A stretch of 64,000 nt of DNA from Eshraghiella crossota (lineage in GTDB: Bacteria > Bacillota > Clostridia > Lachnospirales > Lachnospiraceae): positions 1,504,001-1,568,000 of the forward strand of contig NZ_CP102270.1 in assembly GCF_025148445.1 (NCBI RefSeq), written 5' to 3'. Below the pieces are notes generated by a model, which saw only the letters and a program-made list of their open reading frames with translations, had not been told where the DNA came from and made no database searches. The position numbers were made by a program, and so were the translations under genes. This document shows positions 26,588 to 34,900 of the stretch, piece by piece; within the stretch, counting starts at the first letter, position 1, and the number at the start of each line of letters is the position of its first letter.

Positions 26588-27682
26588 TTACGACGATAAA
26601 GCGTAAAGGCTACTCATATCTTTTTTCTGTTTGATAAATTCTATATTATTTCTTTCTAAATCTTCAATAGTTATATCTCCATATTCTAAAGATGATTTTA
26701 CAGTTTCTTGATAACCATTAGAATATATAACTATTACATATTTACTTTTTTCGCAAGGAAAATAATATATATATTCTTTATCTTCATAAAATTGTTCTAA
26801 TGCAGTATTACAAGTAATATTTTCTTCTTTTGTTTTATCTATTATCTTTAAGTGTGTAAAAGTTTGACTATTTTTATCTATATACTTATTTTCACTTATA
26901 AAAACAACTCCAATAATACAGATAATTGGTATTAAAATAATAATAATCTTTTTTTCTAAATCTTTATAATCAATTTTATTTTTTTCTAAAAGAAATATAT
27001 TTCTTATTAATTGGTTGATTGATTTTATTTGCAATATACCAAACATAACTAACGCACCTACTACATTTAAAATCACATCATCAATATCGCAACAACCAGA
27101 CATTGTAATAAATTGCAACAGTTCAATACCTATAACTATGCAAAGCATAGTTACTAAAAAGTTTTTAAATTTCTTTTGTTTTTTTAATAATATTGGTAAG
27201 AAAAAGGCAAAAGGCATTAAAGCAACTGCATTTCCTAAAATATTATATATAAATATATATGGTGCAATATCTCCACTAATAAACTTTGTAATGTAACCAA
27301 ATATTGTTTTAAATGGAATTAAATTAAATGAGTTAGACATATAACTTCTAAACAATTCACTATTCCAACTCAATATATTAAAATTTCCTCTAAAAAAGTA
27401 ATCATCAAATAAGGTAAGTGTTGATAATAATATAATATATAAAATAAACCATATACCTATATTTATTTTTAAAACCTTATCCTTATATTTCTTATCTATA
27501 TATTTTGTTAAAAATAAACCACCAAAATACATAAAAAGACAACCTGATAGTAATAATACTATTCTTCCAGTTGGACTTAAACGTAATAATTCATTAAACT
27601 CTACACTAAAATAATATATCAAAATAAATATAGCAACTAAATATAATATTATGCTTGATATTAAACTTATTTTTTTCTTCAT
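26588..27682 (-). CDS. VanZ family membrane protein
   Basis: This 364-residue protein has seven or so hydrophobic spans in the first 250 residues. The VanZ motif appears as GIELLQFITMSGCCDIDDVILNVVGAL, where E, Q and the DIDDVILN residues are the family hallmark. A C-terminal soluble region of about 110 residues, probably outside the membrane, ends in a Lys/Asp-rich part. VanZ proteins confer low-level teicoplanin resistance in some hosts, but most homologues are uncharacterised. Base composition is clearly more AT-rich than the neighbouring core genes, with ATA and AAT codons common, which fits horizontal acquisition. Confidence 0.85.
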   Translation of the reverse strand: MKKKISLISSIILYLVAIFILIYYFSVEFNELLRLSPTGRIVLLLSGCLFMYFGGLFLTKYIDKKYKDKVLKINIGIWFILYIILLSTLTLFDDYFFRGNFNILSWNSELFRSYMSNSFNLIPFKTIFGYITKFISGDIAPYIFIYNILGNAVALMPFAFFLPILLKKQKKFKNFLVTMLCIVIGIELLQFITMSGCCDIDDVILNVVGALVMFGILQIKSINQLIRNIFLLEKNKIDYKDLEKKIIIILIPIICIIGVVFISENKYIDKNSQTFTHLKIIDKTKEENITCNTALEQFYEDKEYIYYFPCEKSKYVIVIYSNGYQETVKSSLEYGDITIEDLERNNIEFIKQKKDMSSLYALSS

Positions 27683-27745
27683 ATATTAATATTAACACCT
27701 TTTTCTCAACACTAAATTACTTTTTTATCGCTCTCAATTTAGTAC

Positions 27746-27754
27746 ATTATATCA
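27746..27754 (-). promoter_or_regulatory. Extended -10 promoter element upstream of vanZ-like gene
   Basis: Minus strand: TG-A-TATAAT, an extended -10 box, about 65 bases before the VanZ ATG. No convincing -35 hexamer is present. Confidence 0.5.
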
Positions 27755-27818
27755 CACCTTTGTGAACTTTTCTACCGCTCCCATTACACTCACGACTTAA
27801 TGACTTCTTGAATACTTC

Positions 27819-27864
27819 CCGAAAAAGAAAACTGCCATCGGTTAAGACAGCAGTTCCTTTTCGG
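27819..27864 (-). terminator. Imperfect hairpin after the TnpV remnant
   Basis: CCGAAAAAG and AAACTGC (27819-27835) can pair with GCAGTT and CCTTTTCGG (27850-27864), with a loop of about 14 bases. No clear T-run follows on either strand, so it may be part of the mobile-element end rather than a working terminator. Confidence 0.4.
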
Positions 27865-27875
27865 CTGGTATGCTA

Positions 27876-28025
27876 TTAGAAATACACAATATCATTGGAT
27901 ACAATCTCATCTGCACAGGCTCGGATATTATTCATCAATCCTATCCATCTCATCATATCCTTTCCTTTCAGTTCTTCCGTCACGCCCTGTTTCCTTTCCA
28001 TTTCTTTTATCAGATACTCCACCAT
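27876..28025 (-). pseudogene. TnpV-like transposon protein, C-terminal remnant
   Basis: A 49-codon frame starting at an internal ATG reads MVEYLIKEMERKQGV, then TEELKGKDMMRWIGLMNNIR, and ends DEIVSNDIVYF. It resembles the conserved C-terminal half of TnpV, a small accessory protein of clostridial conjugative and mobilisable transposons; the N-terminal half is missing. Its upstream part overlaps, in another frame, the 3' end of the 95-residue gene. It has no Shine-Dalgarno box and is taken as a decayed scar of a mobile element. Confidence 0.65.
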
Positions 28026-28297
28026 ATTACACGCCGAAATTTACTTTGTTTATTTTTTTGGGGATTTAAGGCCTTCATCAAATATTCAATTTCCAATTTA
28101 TCTTCATCATCGAGAATATCATCTTCTCTTTCTGATATTATTTCAGAAACTATATTAAAATCATGTTTTAATTCTTTATACCATTCCGTATCTGTGTTAT
28201 TTTTTTCTTCCATAATGTTCAATTTTATATACAAATCATTTTCCATTATAGAAAGGTCTTTTGTTTCCATTTTTATTGCATCGGTTTTAGTTATCAT
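28010..28297 (-). CDS. Small acidic protein of unknown function, 3' end disrupted by TnpV scar
   Basis: This 95-residue, Glu/Asp/Lys-rich helical protein begins MITKTDAIKMETKDLSIMEN, behind a GAGAGG box 10 bases upstream. Its last residues, RRVIWWSI, are read from the TnpV remnant in a different frame, so the original C-terminus was probably replaced when the element inserted or deleted. There is no recognised domain. It may be a truncated gene rather than a functional one. Confidence 0.5.
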   Translation of the reverse strand: MITKTDAIKMETKDLSIMENDLYIKLNIMEEKNNTDTEWYKELKHDFNIVSEIISEREDDILDDEDKLEIEYLMKALNPQKNKQSKFRRVIWWSI

Positions 28298-28461
28298 TTT
28301 TTTGTTCCTCTCTCTTTTATTAATAACAGTATGTTGAATTTAAAATTATTCGTCAAGTTTTTTATTAAAATATTATAAATTTTATTAATAATCCATTTAT
28401 TTCTCCTTTTTTTATAAATTAATCAATCGAAAATAGAATGTGAAATGTAGCATTCATATAA

Positions 28462-28498
28462 AAAAACAAAAAACTATTTTTAGCTAAAGTAGTTTTTT
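28462..28498 (-). terminator. Rho-independent terminator downstream of the 53-residue gene
   Basis: AAAAAACTA (28468-28476) pairs with TAGTTTTTT (28490-28498) around a 13-base loop. On the minus strand a T-rich run follows. It lies about 85 bases after the stop of the 53-residue gene. Confidence 0.6.
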
Positions 28499-28530
28499 AG
28501 GAGATTTTCTATTTAGGCGCACCCGACCTT

Positions 28531-28565
28531 TTTGCAAAAAATTCTAAAACAATATTTTTTGCAAA
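28531..28565. repeat. Perfect 12-bp inverted repeat in AT-rich island
   Basis: TTTGCAAAAAAT (28531-28542) is repeated inverted as ATTTTTTGCAAA (28554-28565) with an 11-base centre. It could be a second terminator arm or a protein-binding palindrome. It lies between the 53-residue gene and the terminator at 28.47 kb. Confidence 0.6.
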
Positions 28566-28581
28566 TTCAGAGAGTGAATTT

Positions 28582-28743
28582 TTATCTTTGTTGCTTATTA
28601 TAAGCACTAAATGATTTTACTTGGTTTTCTGTGACTCTCAGAACATACTGATTAATAGTATTAAGTTTAACGCTAATCAAGTCCAATGTATTGCCTTCAT
28701 TTCGATAGAATTTAATTATATTTTCGTAATTTTCTTTATGCAT
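28582..28743 (-). CDS. 53-residue protein coupled to the 118-residue gene
   Basis: The frame begins MHKENYENIIKFYRNEGN and ends SAYNKQQR. Its ATG shares one base with the stop of the upstream gene (TAATG), and a GGGAG box lies 8 bases ahead inside that gene. This arrangement is typical of translationally coupled partner genes. The protein is short, charged and probably helical, with a central LISVKLNTINQYVLRVTE stretch. No family is recognised. The size and coupling recall toxin-antitoxin or immunity pairs, but no motif supports that. Confidence 0.6.
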   Translation of the reverse strand: MHKENYENIIKFYRNEGNTLDLISVKLNTINQYVLRVTENQVKSFSAYNKQQR

Positions 28744-29099
28744 TATACTTCTCCCAACTTTTCTATTTCATTAAAATAGAAATCTTTATATCTTAGTAAC
28801 TGGTTTATTTCTGATATTTGAGATATAAACTCATTAACATCATCTCCATGCACCGAATTAATAAATGTTAAATCTATGTAACTGTAAGAATCAACAAAAT
28901 CTGGTTTATTTAATATTTTAATAATATTTCCTCTTGGAATTAATACTCCCATGTTATCTTGTTTATCATGAATTGTTACTGTCACATCTTCATTAGTCTT
29001 ATAAACCAAAATTTCATAGTTGGAATATTCATATCGTATACAATTAAATATTCCAGGGTGTTTAGTTTCTTTAATTTTTTTAATATCTTCTAATTTCAA
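28743..29099 (-). CDS. 118-residue protein of unknown function with TTG start
   Basis: The gene starts at TTG (29097-29099), which has a perfect GGAGGA box 7 bases ahead; no ATG lies near. The protein begins MKLEDIKKIKETKHPGIFNC. Its middle is beta-rich (YEILVYKTNEDVTVTIHD), and the C-terminal part is helical, ending NEIEKLGEV. The fold looks like a small alpha/beta domain, but I do not recognise a family. It is coupled to the 53-residue gene and lies in the AT-rich stretch beside tRNA-Glu, so it is probably accessory. A weak TATAAT lies at 29160-29165. Confidence 0.7.
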   Translation of the reverse strand: MKLEDIKKIKETKHPGIFNCIRYEYSNYEILVYKTNEDVTVTIHDKQDNMGVLIPRGNIIKILNKPDFVDSYSYIDLTFINSVHGDDVNEFISQISEINQLLRYKDFYFNEIEKLGEV

Positions 29100-29246
29100 C
29101 GTTCTTCCTCCAAAAATGATGTGATCATATCTTTTTGTTTTATTGTTTCCTTTTGATTCATTATAAATTCTGAATTTGTAAGGTTTCTTGTTTTTAAAAT
29201 TGGGTGATTGGGGGGAAAATAAGTGGAATTATATCATAAAAATAAG

Positions 29247-29282
29247 CAAAAAAAAGCTATCGAAATTATAAAATTTCAATAG
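29247..29282 (-). terminator. Rho-independent terminator downstream of tRNA-Glu
   Basis: An 11-bp stem with one mismatch (29257-29267 with 29272-29282) and a 4-base loop is followed on the minus strand by G and eight T. It is the first terminator met by a transcript leaving the tRNA gene. Confidence 0.75.
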
Positions 29283-29327
29283 TAAGTATAAGAAAAAGAA
29301 TTCCCAGCTCTCTCCTTTCTCCAAAAT

Positions 29328-29346
29328 TTGTACCACACTTGTACCA
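29328..29346. repeat. Tandem TTGTACCA direct repeats beside the tRNA 3' end
   Basis: TTGTACCA occurs at 29328-29335 and again at 29339-29346, one DNA turn apart (11 bases), about 50 bases from the 3' end of tRNA-Glu. Short spaced repeats at this position are compatible with arm-type recombinase or excisionase sites of an integrated element, but no integrase gene is present. Confidence 0.4.
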
Positions 29347-29393
29347 TTAGTAAAAAAATAAATCAAGAATGCCTATTTTAAGGGGTTTTTTAA

Positions 29394-29465
29394 TAGCTCG
29401 TAGGGGAATCGAACCCCTGTTTCCGCCGTGAGAGGGCGGCGTCTTAACCGCTTGACCAACGAGCC
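29394..29465 (-). tRNA. tRNA-Glu (anticodon CTC)
   Basis: A cloverleaf can be folded by eye. The acceptor stem is GGCTCGT with ACGAGCT (one G-T end pair). The D arm includes TTGGTCAAGCGGTTAAGAC. The anticodon stem is CCGCC/GGCGG around loop CTCTCAC with anticodon CTC, which reads GAG. The T arm is AGGGG-TTCGATT-CCCCT. CCA is not encoded. The 3' end faces the AT-rich accessory region, the usual integration side. Confidence 0.93.
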
Positions 29466-29484
29466 GCAAACATCGTGCTTGATT

Positions 29485-29513
29485 ATATTACTACAATGTT
29501 TTTAAAAATGCAA
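29485..29513 (-). promoter_or_regulatory. Promoter of tRNA-Glu
   Basis: Minus strand: TTGCAT (29508-29513), 17-base spacer, TAATAT (29485-29490). The transcript would start about 13 bases before the mature tRNA 5' end. Confidence 0.65.
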
Positions 29514-29520
29514 GCATTTT

Positions 29521-29961
29521 TTAATATTTTAATTCACTAAATATTTTATTTACAAGGTTTTTCCCTTCATCGCCCTTTGTTGTTGCTGCAATAATGGTAT
29601 TTTCACGGACTGTACATCTGAACATATAATCGCCCGATATGGCAACAAAGTTCTTTCCTTCGCCTTCTTCTACCGTATAATCTTTATTATCCGAAGCATT
29701 CTTAAGAAAATAATCATACATCTGTGTAACAGAACTCATCTCATCATACTGTCCGTATGATACTACAGCTGTTTCCTTTCCGTATGTGGCAGTTACGACA
29801 TCTCCGCCGTCAACTGTCTCTTTTTCTGTGGTAAATCCCAGTTCTTCCACTGCTTTCGTAAACTTCTCCGCCGTAGCCGGGTCATCTATTTTGTGGATAC
29901 CGCATCCGCAGAGTGTTAATACAGCTGTCAGAACCAATAATATATAACATGTTTTTTTCAT
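29521..29961 (-). CDS. Small lipoprotein of unknown function
   Basis: The 146-residue protein begins MKKTCYILLVLTAVLTLCGCG, a lipoprotein signal peptide with a cysteine at residue 19 or 21 as the lipidation site. The mature part has alternating strands and helices (for example VVTATYGKETAVVSYGQYDE) and ends NKIFSELKY. No enzymatic motif is visible. The start at 29961 is chosen because GGAGG stands 8 bases ahead; an upstream in-frame ATG lies before this box. It is probably anchored to the outer face of the cytoplasmic membrane. Confidence 0.8.
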   Translation of the reverse strand: MKKTCYILLVLTAVLTLCGCGIHKIDDPATAEKFTKAVEELGFTTEKETVDGGDVVTATYGKETAVVSYGQYDEMSSVTQMYDYFLKNASDNKDYTVEEGEGKNFVAISGDYMFRCTVRENTIIAATTKGDEGKNLVNKIFSELKY

Positions 29962-30016
29962 TAAAATTCCTCCGTTCAAACATTAAAAGTATCTTCCAAT
30001 AACATCAAAATGTCAA

Positions 30017-30703
30017 CTATCTCTTCATATTTTTTAGAATTATTTTATCTTCTTTGCTGACTCTGTAAGATTCACACATCTTACGGATTGCCATATTATA
30101 TGTTAAGCTGTCGGTTTTCCAGTTACGCATAAATTCCATAGTCTTATCCGGAAATTTGGCAAAAGCTGTTGCAACCGCCCATGCCACACCCATTTTTGCA
30201 TAATATGCTTCGTGGGAAAATTCAGAAAATACTTTGAGAACCCTGTCGACATACTCCGGAATGAGATAATAAGACATCAGCATTATATTTGCAAAACGGT
30301 TTTCATATTCTTTTTGTGAATTAAAATACTGCTCAAGAAATTCATACCCGGCACTTCTGTTATTTTTAAATTCTTTCAGTGAATTACAGAAGCTGTCATT
30401 TACGGACCAATTGTCGATTTTATCAACAAACTTTTTGACAAATTCAAGTTTCGAGGAAAAATCAATTTTCATATATGATATTACAAATCCCTCCAACATA
30501 TATTCTTCAAAAAAGTCATGTCCCACGTTATTGAGAAAACTTTTATAATCATTTTGAACAATTTCTTTTGCAAAAACTCTTAAATAAGGAATTCTTACTC
30601 CTATCAGAGGCTTACTTCCCGGTATAAGTGATGAGGAAAATTTACAATATCCGGGATCTGCCATATCATAAAAACGTTTTATTATTTCTGAATGTGTGTA
30701 CAT
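30017..30703 (-). CDS. DNA alkylation repair family protein (AlkD-like HEAT repeats)
   Basis: This 228-residue all-helical protein of the AlkD/YhaZ superfamily contains the conserved start GSKPLIGVRIPYLRVFAKEI (about 28-47), the VDNIDNWSVNDSFCN-like segment (KFVDKIDNWSVNDSF, about 91-105) and MGVAWAVATAFAKFP (about 171). Family members remove N3- and N7-alkylated bases without base flipping; many Firmicute homologues are untested, so substrate is uncertain. A single gene with AAAGGA before the ATG. Confidence 0.87.
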   Translation of the reverse strand: MYTHSEIIKRFYDMADPGYCKFSSSLIPGSKPLIGVRIPYLRVFAKEIVQNDYKSFLNNVGHDFFEEYMLEGFVISYMKIDFSSKLEFVKKFVDKIDNWSVNDSFCNSLKEFKNNRSAGYEFLEQYFNSQKEYENRFANIMLMSYYLIPEYVDRVLKVFSEFSHEAYYAKMGVAWAVATAFAKFPDKTMEFMRNWKTDSLTYNMAIRKMCESYRVSKEDKIILKNMKR

Positions 30704-30772
30704 TTTTTATTCCTTTCGCGGTAACTTCTAAGAATTATAACATAAATAGAGGTTTTTCGACAATAAAAAACA

Positions 30773-30801
30773 TTGCCATAAAAATAATGTTGTGATAGAA
30801 T
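30773..30801 (+). promoter_or_regulatory. SigA-type promoter of the zinc-ribbon repeat gene
   Basis: TTGCCA (30773-30778), 17-base spacer, TAGAAT (30796-30801). The leader is about 35 bases, with AAGGAGG ending 9 bases before the ATG at 30843. Confidence 0.68.
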
Positions 30802-30842
30802 ACAATTAATAAGGATATATATCGTTGAAGGAGGTTACTAAT

Positions 30843-31844
30843 ATGATTTGCCCAAGATGTGGAACTCAGTTAATCACAGGATCCCGTGTATGTATGGCAT
30901 GTGGTCAGAATGTATCTTATATTTCAAATCCAACTCAGGCTCCGGCAAGTTCGGCAGGTACTTTTCCTACTGCTCCTACTGCTCCTAAATTATTTTTTCA
31001 TACTCTAGGTAAAGCAAGAGAGGCTGCTACGCAGACACCATCTCCTGCTTCAATACCATTTGTAGCACCAACCCAGACTAAGGCAACGCCGGTTACACCG
31101 GAAGCTTCTACTCCTGTTAAGCCTGTAACACCTGTAACTCCTGTTACACCCGTTACACCTGTAACTCCTGTAACTCCTGTTAAGCCTGTGGCTCCTGTTA
31201 CACCGGCAGGTTCTGTAATTACAGAATTTCCTACAGCCAAGGTTGAAGAAGTTAATAATTCTAAAGAACCTGAGAAATTTGTTAATACTATTCCCGTTGC
31301 TGAACCGGAAGTTGTTAATACTGCTCCTGCTGCTGAGCCGGAAGTTGTTAATACTGCTCCTGCTGCTGAGCCGGAAGTTGTTAATACTACTCCTGTTGCT
31401 GAGCCGGAAGTTGTTGAAGAACCTGAGATTGTTGAGACAGCACGAACAACAGATGAAATTGAATCCATTGCTAAAGCAAAGACAGGGTATTCGGATAAAT
31501 TCATCAAAAAATATGCTAACTATTGGGGGCAGTTGGCAACTAAACTTTTTGATAACGAAGCTTATGAATTTGTATTTGGTGGTGTATTGAACCTTGATGG
31601 TGATGATGACAGAGTTGCCGGATGTGGTATTACACAGAAGCGAATTATTGTTACAACTACACAAGGTACCGTATCTTATCCGTATGATAAGACAAAGAGT
31701 GTTTCAGGAAGTAAAGGTCTTGTAGGTGCAGCGGTTAATATTGAAATTCCAAGAAGTAAAGTCAAAATATCCGTTGACAAACCTTATCTTGATAATATTA
31801 TTAAGGCAATTGATGCAGCGATTAAGAAATATCACGTCGCTTAA
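30843..31844 (+). CDS. Zinc-ribbon protein with Pro/Val/Thr and [11 protein letters not shown] repeats and a C-terminal PH-like domain
   Basis: This 333-residue protein has four parts. An N-terminal zinc ribbon has C3, C6, C17 and C20. A low-complexity linker holds about nine PVT/PVK units (about 90-121). A second tract repeats an 11-residue unit four times (about 153-191). The C-terminal domain (about 200-333) has beta-strand pattern [22 protein letters not shown] and an ending helix, resembling a small PH-like fold (inference). No membrane span or signal peptide is visible, so it should be cytosolic. The start is ATG at 30843; the TTG 18 bases upstream overlaps the Shine-Dalgarno region. 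Confidence 0.8.
   Translation: MICPRCGTQLITGSRVCMACGQNVSYISNPTQAPASSAGTFPTAPTAPKLFFHTLGKAREAATQTPSPASIPFVAPTQTKATPVTPEASTPVKPVTPVTPVTPVTPVTPVTPVKPVAPVTPAGSVITEFPTAKVEEVNNSKEPEKFVNTIPVAEPEVVNTAPAAEPEVVNTAPAAEPEVVNTTPVAEPEVVEEPEIVETARTTDEIESIAKAKTGYSDKFIKKYANYWGQLATKLFDNEAYEFVFGGVLNLDGDDDRVAGCGITQKRIIVTTTQGTVSYPYDKTKSVSGSKGLVGAAVNIEIPRSKVKISVDKPYLDNIIKAIDAAIKKYHVA
31111..31206 (+). repeat. 9-base tandem repeat coding Pro-Val-Thr
   Basis: About ten degenerate copies of a CCT-GTN-ACN unit encode alternating PVT and PVK/PVA triplets. Third-base differences between copies show that the tract is not freshly expanded throughout. It is inside the zinc-ribbon protein gene. Confidence 0.85.
31299..31415 (+). 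repeat. 33-base tandem repeat coding [11 protein letters not shown]
   Basis: Four units start at 31299, 31332, 31365 and 31398, the last one partial. Units two and three are identical in the translated sequence and nearly identical in DNA, which suggests recent duplication. Likely to vary in copy number between strains. Confidence 0.88.
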
Positions 31845-31874
31845 TTCTTAACTTTTATAAAATACTCCTAATGA

Positions 31875-31910
31875 AAAAAAGGATTCCAATTCATTTTGGA
31901 ATCCTTTTTT
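31875..31910. terminator. Bidirectional terminator between zinc-ribbon gene and polC
   Basis: A perfect 15-bp inverted repeat (31875-31889 with 31896-31910) has a 6-base loop. A-run and T-run ends work in both directions. It lies 30 bases after the plus-strand stop and 5 bases after the polC stop. Confidence 0.9.
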
Positions 31911-31914
31911 AGTG

Positions 31915-34900
31915 TTACATATAATCAAACAATGAAAGCTGGTTGTTAGCCGACATTCCCTTCAGAATACCAAGTTCCACCATTACTGCCGCACTTGTTT
32001 TAGGAACTTTTGCTTTATCGATAAAATCCTCTACAGACAGGAATTTTCCACATTTGGCTGCTTCGTAAATACTGTCTGCCGCTGTTTCTCCAAGTCCGTC
32101 TATTGATTTAAATGGTGGCAGAAGCCTGCCATCCACTATCTGAAAATTTCTCGAATGGGATTTGTACAGGTCAATAGGCATAAAATCAAAGCCTCTTGCA
32201 TACATCTCCTGAACAATTCTCATATCCTTTAACTGTCCCTGCTCCTTGTTTGTAAGTGAATCATTCCGCCTTTTATAATCTTCTATATATTCGTCAAGTT
32301 TATCTTTACCGAAACACATTATTCTGTATGAAAAATCATCAGCTCTTATACTAAAATATGAAGCATAATATTCCAGAGGATAAAACACTTTACAATATGC
32401 TATTCTCCACGCCATCATAACATAAGCTGCCGCATGGGCTTTTGGGAACATGTACTTGATTTTTTTACATGACCAGATATACCAGTCAGGCACTCCTGCA
32501 TTAACCATAAGTTCTTCCCATTCCGGCTTCAGTCCCTTACCTTTTCTGACCGATTCCATTATTTTGAAAGAGGTTCCCGCTTCAATTCCCATGTTGATAA
32601 GATATATCATAATATCATCTCTGGTACAAATTGCAGTAGAAATGGTTGCTTTTCCCTCTTCAATGAGAGTCTGTGCATTGCCAAGCCATACATCAGTTCC
32701 ATGGGAAAGTCCGGCAATTCTAACAAGATCGGAAAAATGCTGTGGGTTAGTATCAATTAACATCTGCATAGCAAAATCTGTTCCGAATTCGGGAATGCCA
32801 AGACATCCAAGCTTCGTTCCGCCAATATCTTCAGGATTAATTTTTAGTGCTTCAGTACTTTGGAAAAGTGACATAACCTCAGGACTGTCAAGAGGTATAT
32901 GTGTAGGATCAAGTTTGGTTAAATCCTGTAACATCCTTATCATTGTAGGGTCATCATGACCGAGAATGTCAAGTTTCAAAAGGTTATGGTCAATACTGTG
33001 GTAATCGAAATGTGTTGTAACGATATTGGTTGTCATATCATTTGCAGGATGCTGTATCGGGGTAAAAGAATGTATCTCTTCTCCGTATGGCAATACAATA
33101 ATCCCGCCGGGATGCTGTCCCGTTGAACGTTTAACGCCTACGCCTCCGTTTACAATTCTGTTGATTTCACAACTTCTTTTACGTTCGCCCTTTTCTTCGT
33201 AATACTTTTTCACATAACCATATACCGTTTTATCTGCAAGTGTTCCTACGGTTCCTGCCTTATATGTCTGTCCTTCTCCGAAAATTACTTCAACATAGGC
33301 ATGTGCTTTCGCCTGATACTCTCCTGAGAAGTTCAAGTCAATATCCGGCTCTTTATCGCCGTTAAAACCGAGGAAAGTCTCAAACGGAATATCAAATCCT
33401 TCTTTTTTAAGCTTTGCACCGCATTTAGGGCATATCTTATCAGGCATATCACAGCCAGCACCGCCCGCAAATTTTCTTACCTCATCGGAATCAAAATCAA
33501 CATAATAACATTCAGGGCATAAGTAATGCGGACTTAACGGATTAACCTCCGTAACGCCTGACATCGTAGCTACAAACGAAGAACCTACGGAACCTCTTGA
33601 ACCTACCAGATAACCATCCTCATTGGATTTCCATACCAGCTTCTGGGCAATAATATACATAACGGAATATCCGTTTGAAATAATGGAGTTAAGCTCTTTT
33701 TCCAGTCTTGATTCTACAATTTCCGGAAGTTTAGGTCCATACATCTCATGTGCCCTGTTATAACATATATCCCTTAAGGTCTGGTCACAGTTAGGAATAA
33801 CAGGAGGACATTTATCCGGTCTTACAGGCTCAATGTATTCACACAAATCAGCTATAAGCCTTGTATTGGTAACTACTACTTCGTATGCCTTATCTTCACC
33901 AAGATATTTGAATTCTTCAAGCATTTCCTCCGTTGTCCTCAAAAACAGCGGTGCCTGGTTATCCGCATCATCAAAACCTTGTCCCTTCATTATGATTCGT
34001 CTGTAGACTTCATCTTCAGGATTAAGGAAATGAACGTCGCAGGTGGCAACTACCGGTTTATTAAACTTTTCTCCAAGAGCCACTATTTTTTTATTAATAT
34101 CAATAATATCCTGCTCTGATTTAATCTGAGGTAATCTTTGGGATTCTATCATAAACCTGTTGTTTCCCACAGGCTGTATTTCAAGATAATCATAATAATT
34201 GGCTAATCTTGCTATTTCTTCTTCGGTATTTCCGTTAAGTATTGCCTGATACAACTCGCCCGCTTCACATGCAGAACCAAGAATCAGACCGTCACGGTAT
34301 TTTTCAACTTCACTCTTAGGTATTCGTGGTCTTCTGTTAAAATAGGTAAGATGTGACAGGGATATAAGCCTGTAAAGATTAACTCTTCCCACTTCCGAAT
34401 CTGCAAGAATAATCGCATGATATGTTTTAGCTTTTTTTATCGCATTTATATTAAATTCTTCAATTTCGTTGATTTCGTCAAGATTAAAAATATTACGCAT
34501 TTCAAGACGTGCTACCAACGCAAGAAAAATATCCGCACAACATTCCGCATCATCAACAGCTCTATGGTGATGTAACAATGATACGTTGAGTGCTTTTGCC
34601 ACATGGTCCAACGTAAATTTACCGAGGTTAGGAATAAGTGCCCTGGCAAGGGATACGGTATCAACTACCGTACATTCAAAGGCCTTTCCTAAAATTGTTT
34701 TTGTCTTTTCCCTGATAAAGGTAACGTCAAATTCCGCATTGTGGGCAACCATTACCGCACCATCACAGAACTTAAGAAATTCAGGAAGGATATTTTCTAT
34801 GGTATCCGCATCCACAACCATGGAATCGTCAATTCCCGTAAGCTGTTCAATATTGTATGGAATAGGTATCTTAGGGTTGACAAAAGTTGAGAACCTGTCC

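Noticed and set aside
29096-29161. 21-residue leader peptide ending in TTGA overlap with the 118-residue gene
   Set aside because: No Shine-Dalgarno box is present, and its ATG overlaps the only visible -10 element, so it would lie upstream of the transcript start.
29394-29465. Direct repeat of the tRNA-Glu 3' end as attL/attR pair
   Set aside because: No second copy of the 3' segment was found by eye between 25.2 and 29.4 kb.
31111-31415. Possible CRISPR or minisatellite array
   Set aside because: The repeats are directly adjacent with no unique spacers and keep the protein frame, so they are coding repeats.
30998-31664. Long minus-strand frames opposite the repeat protein, rich in Gly-Val-Thr or Asn-Arg-Ser
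   Set aside because: They are antisense shadows caused by the tandem repeats; they lack ribosome-binding sites.
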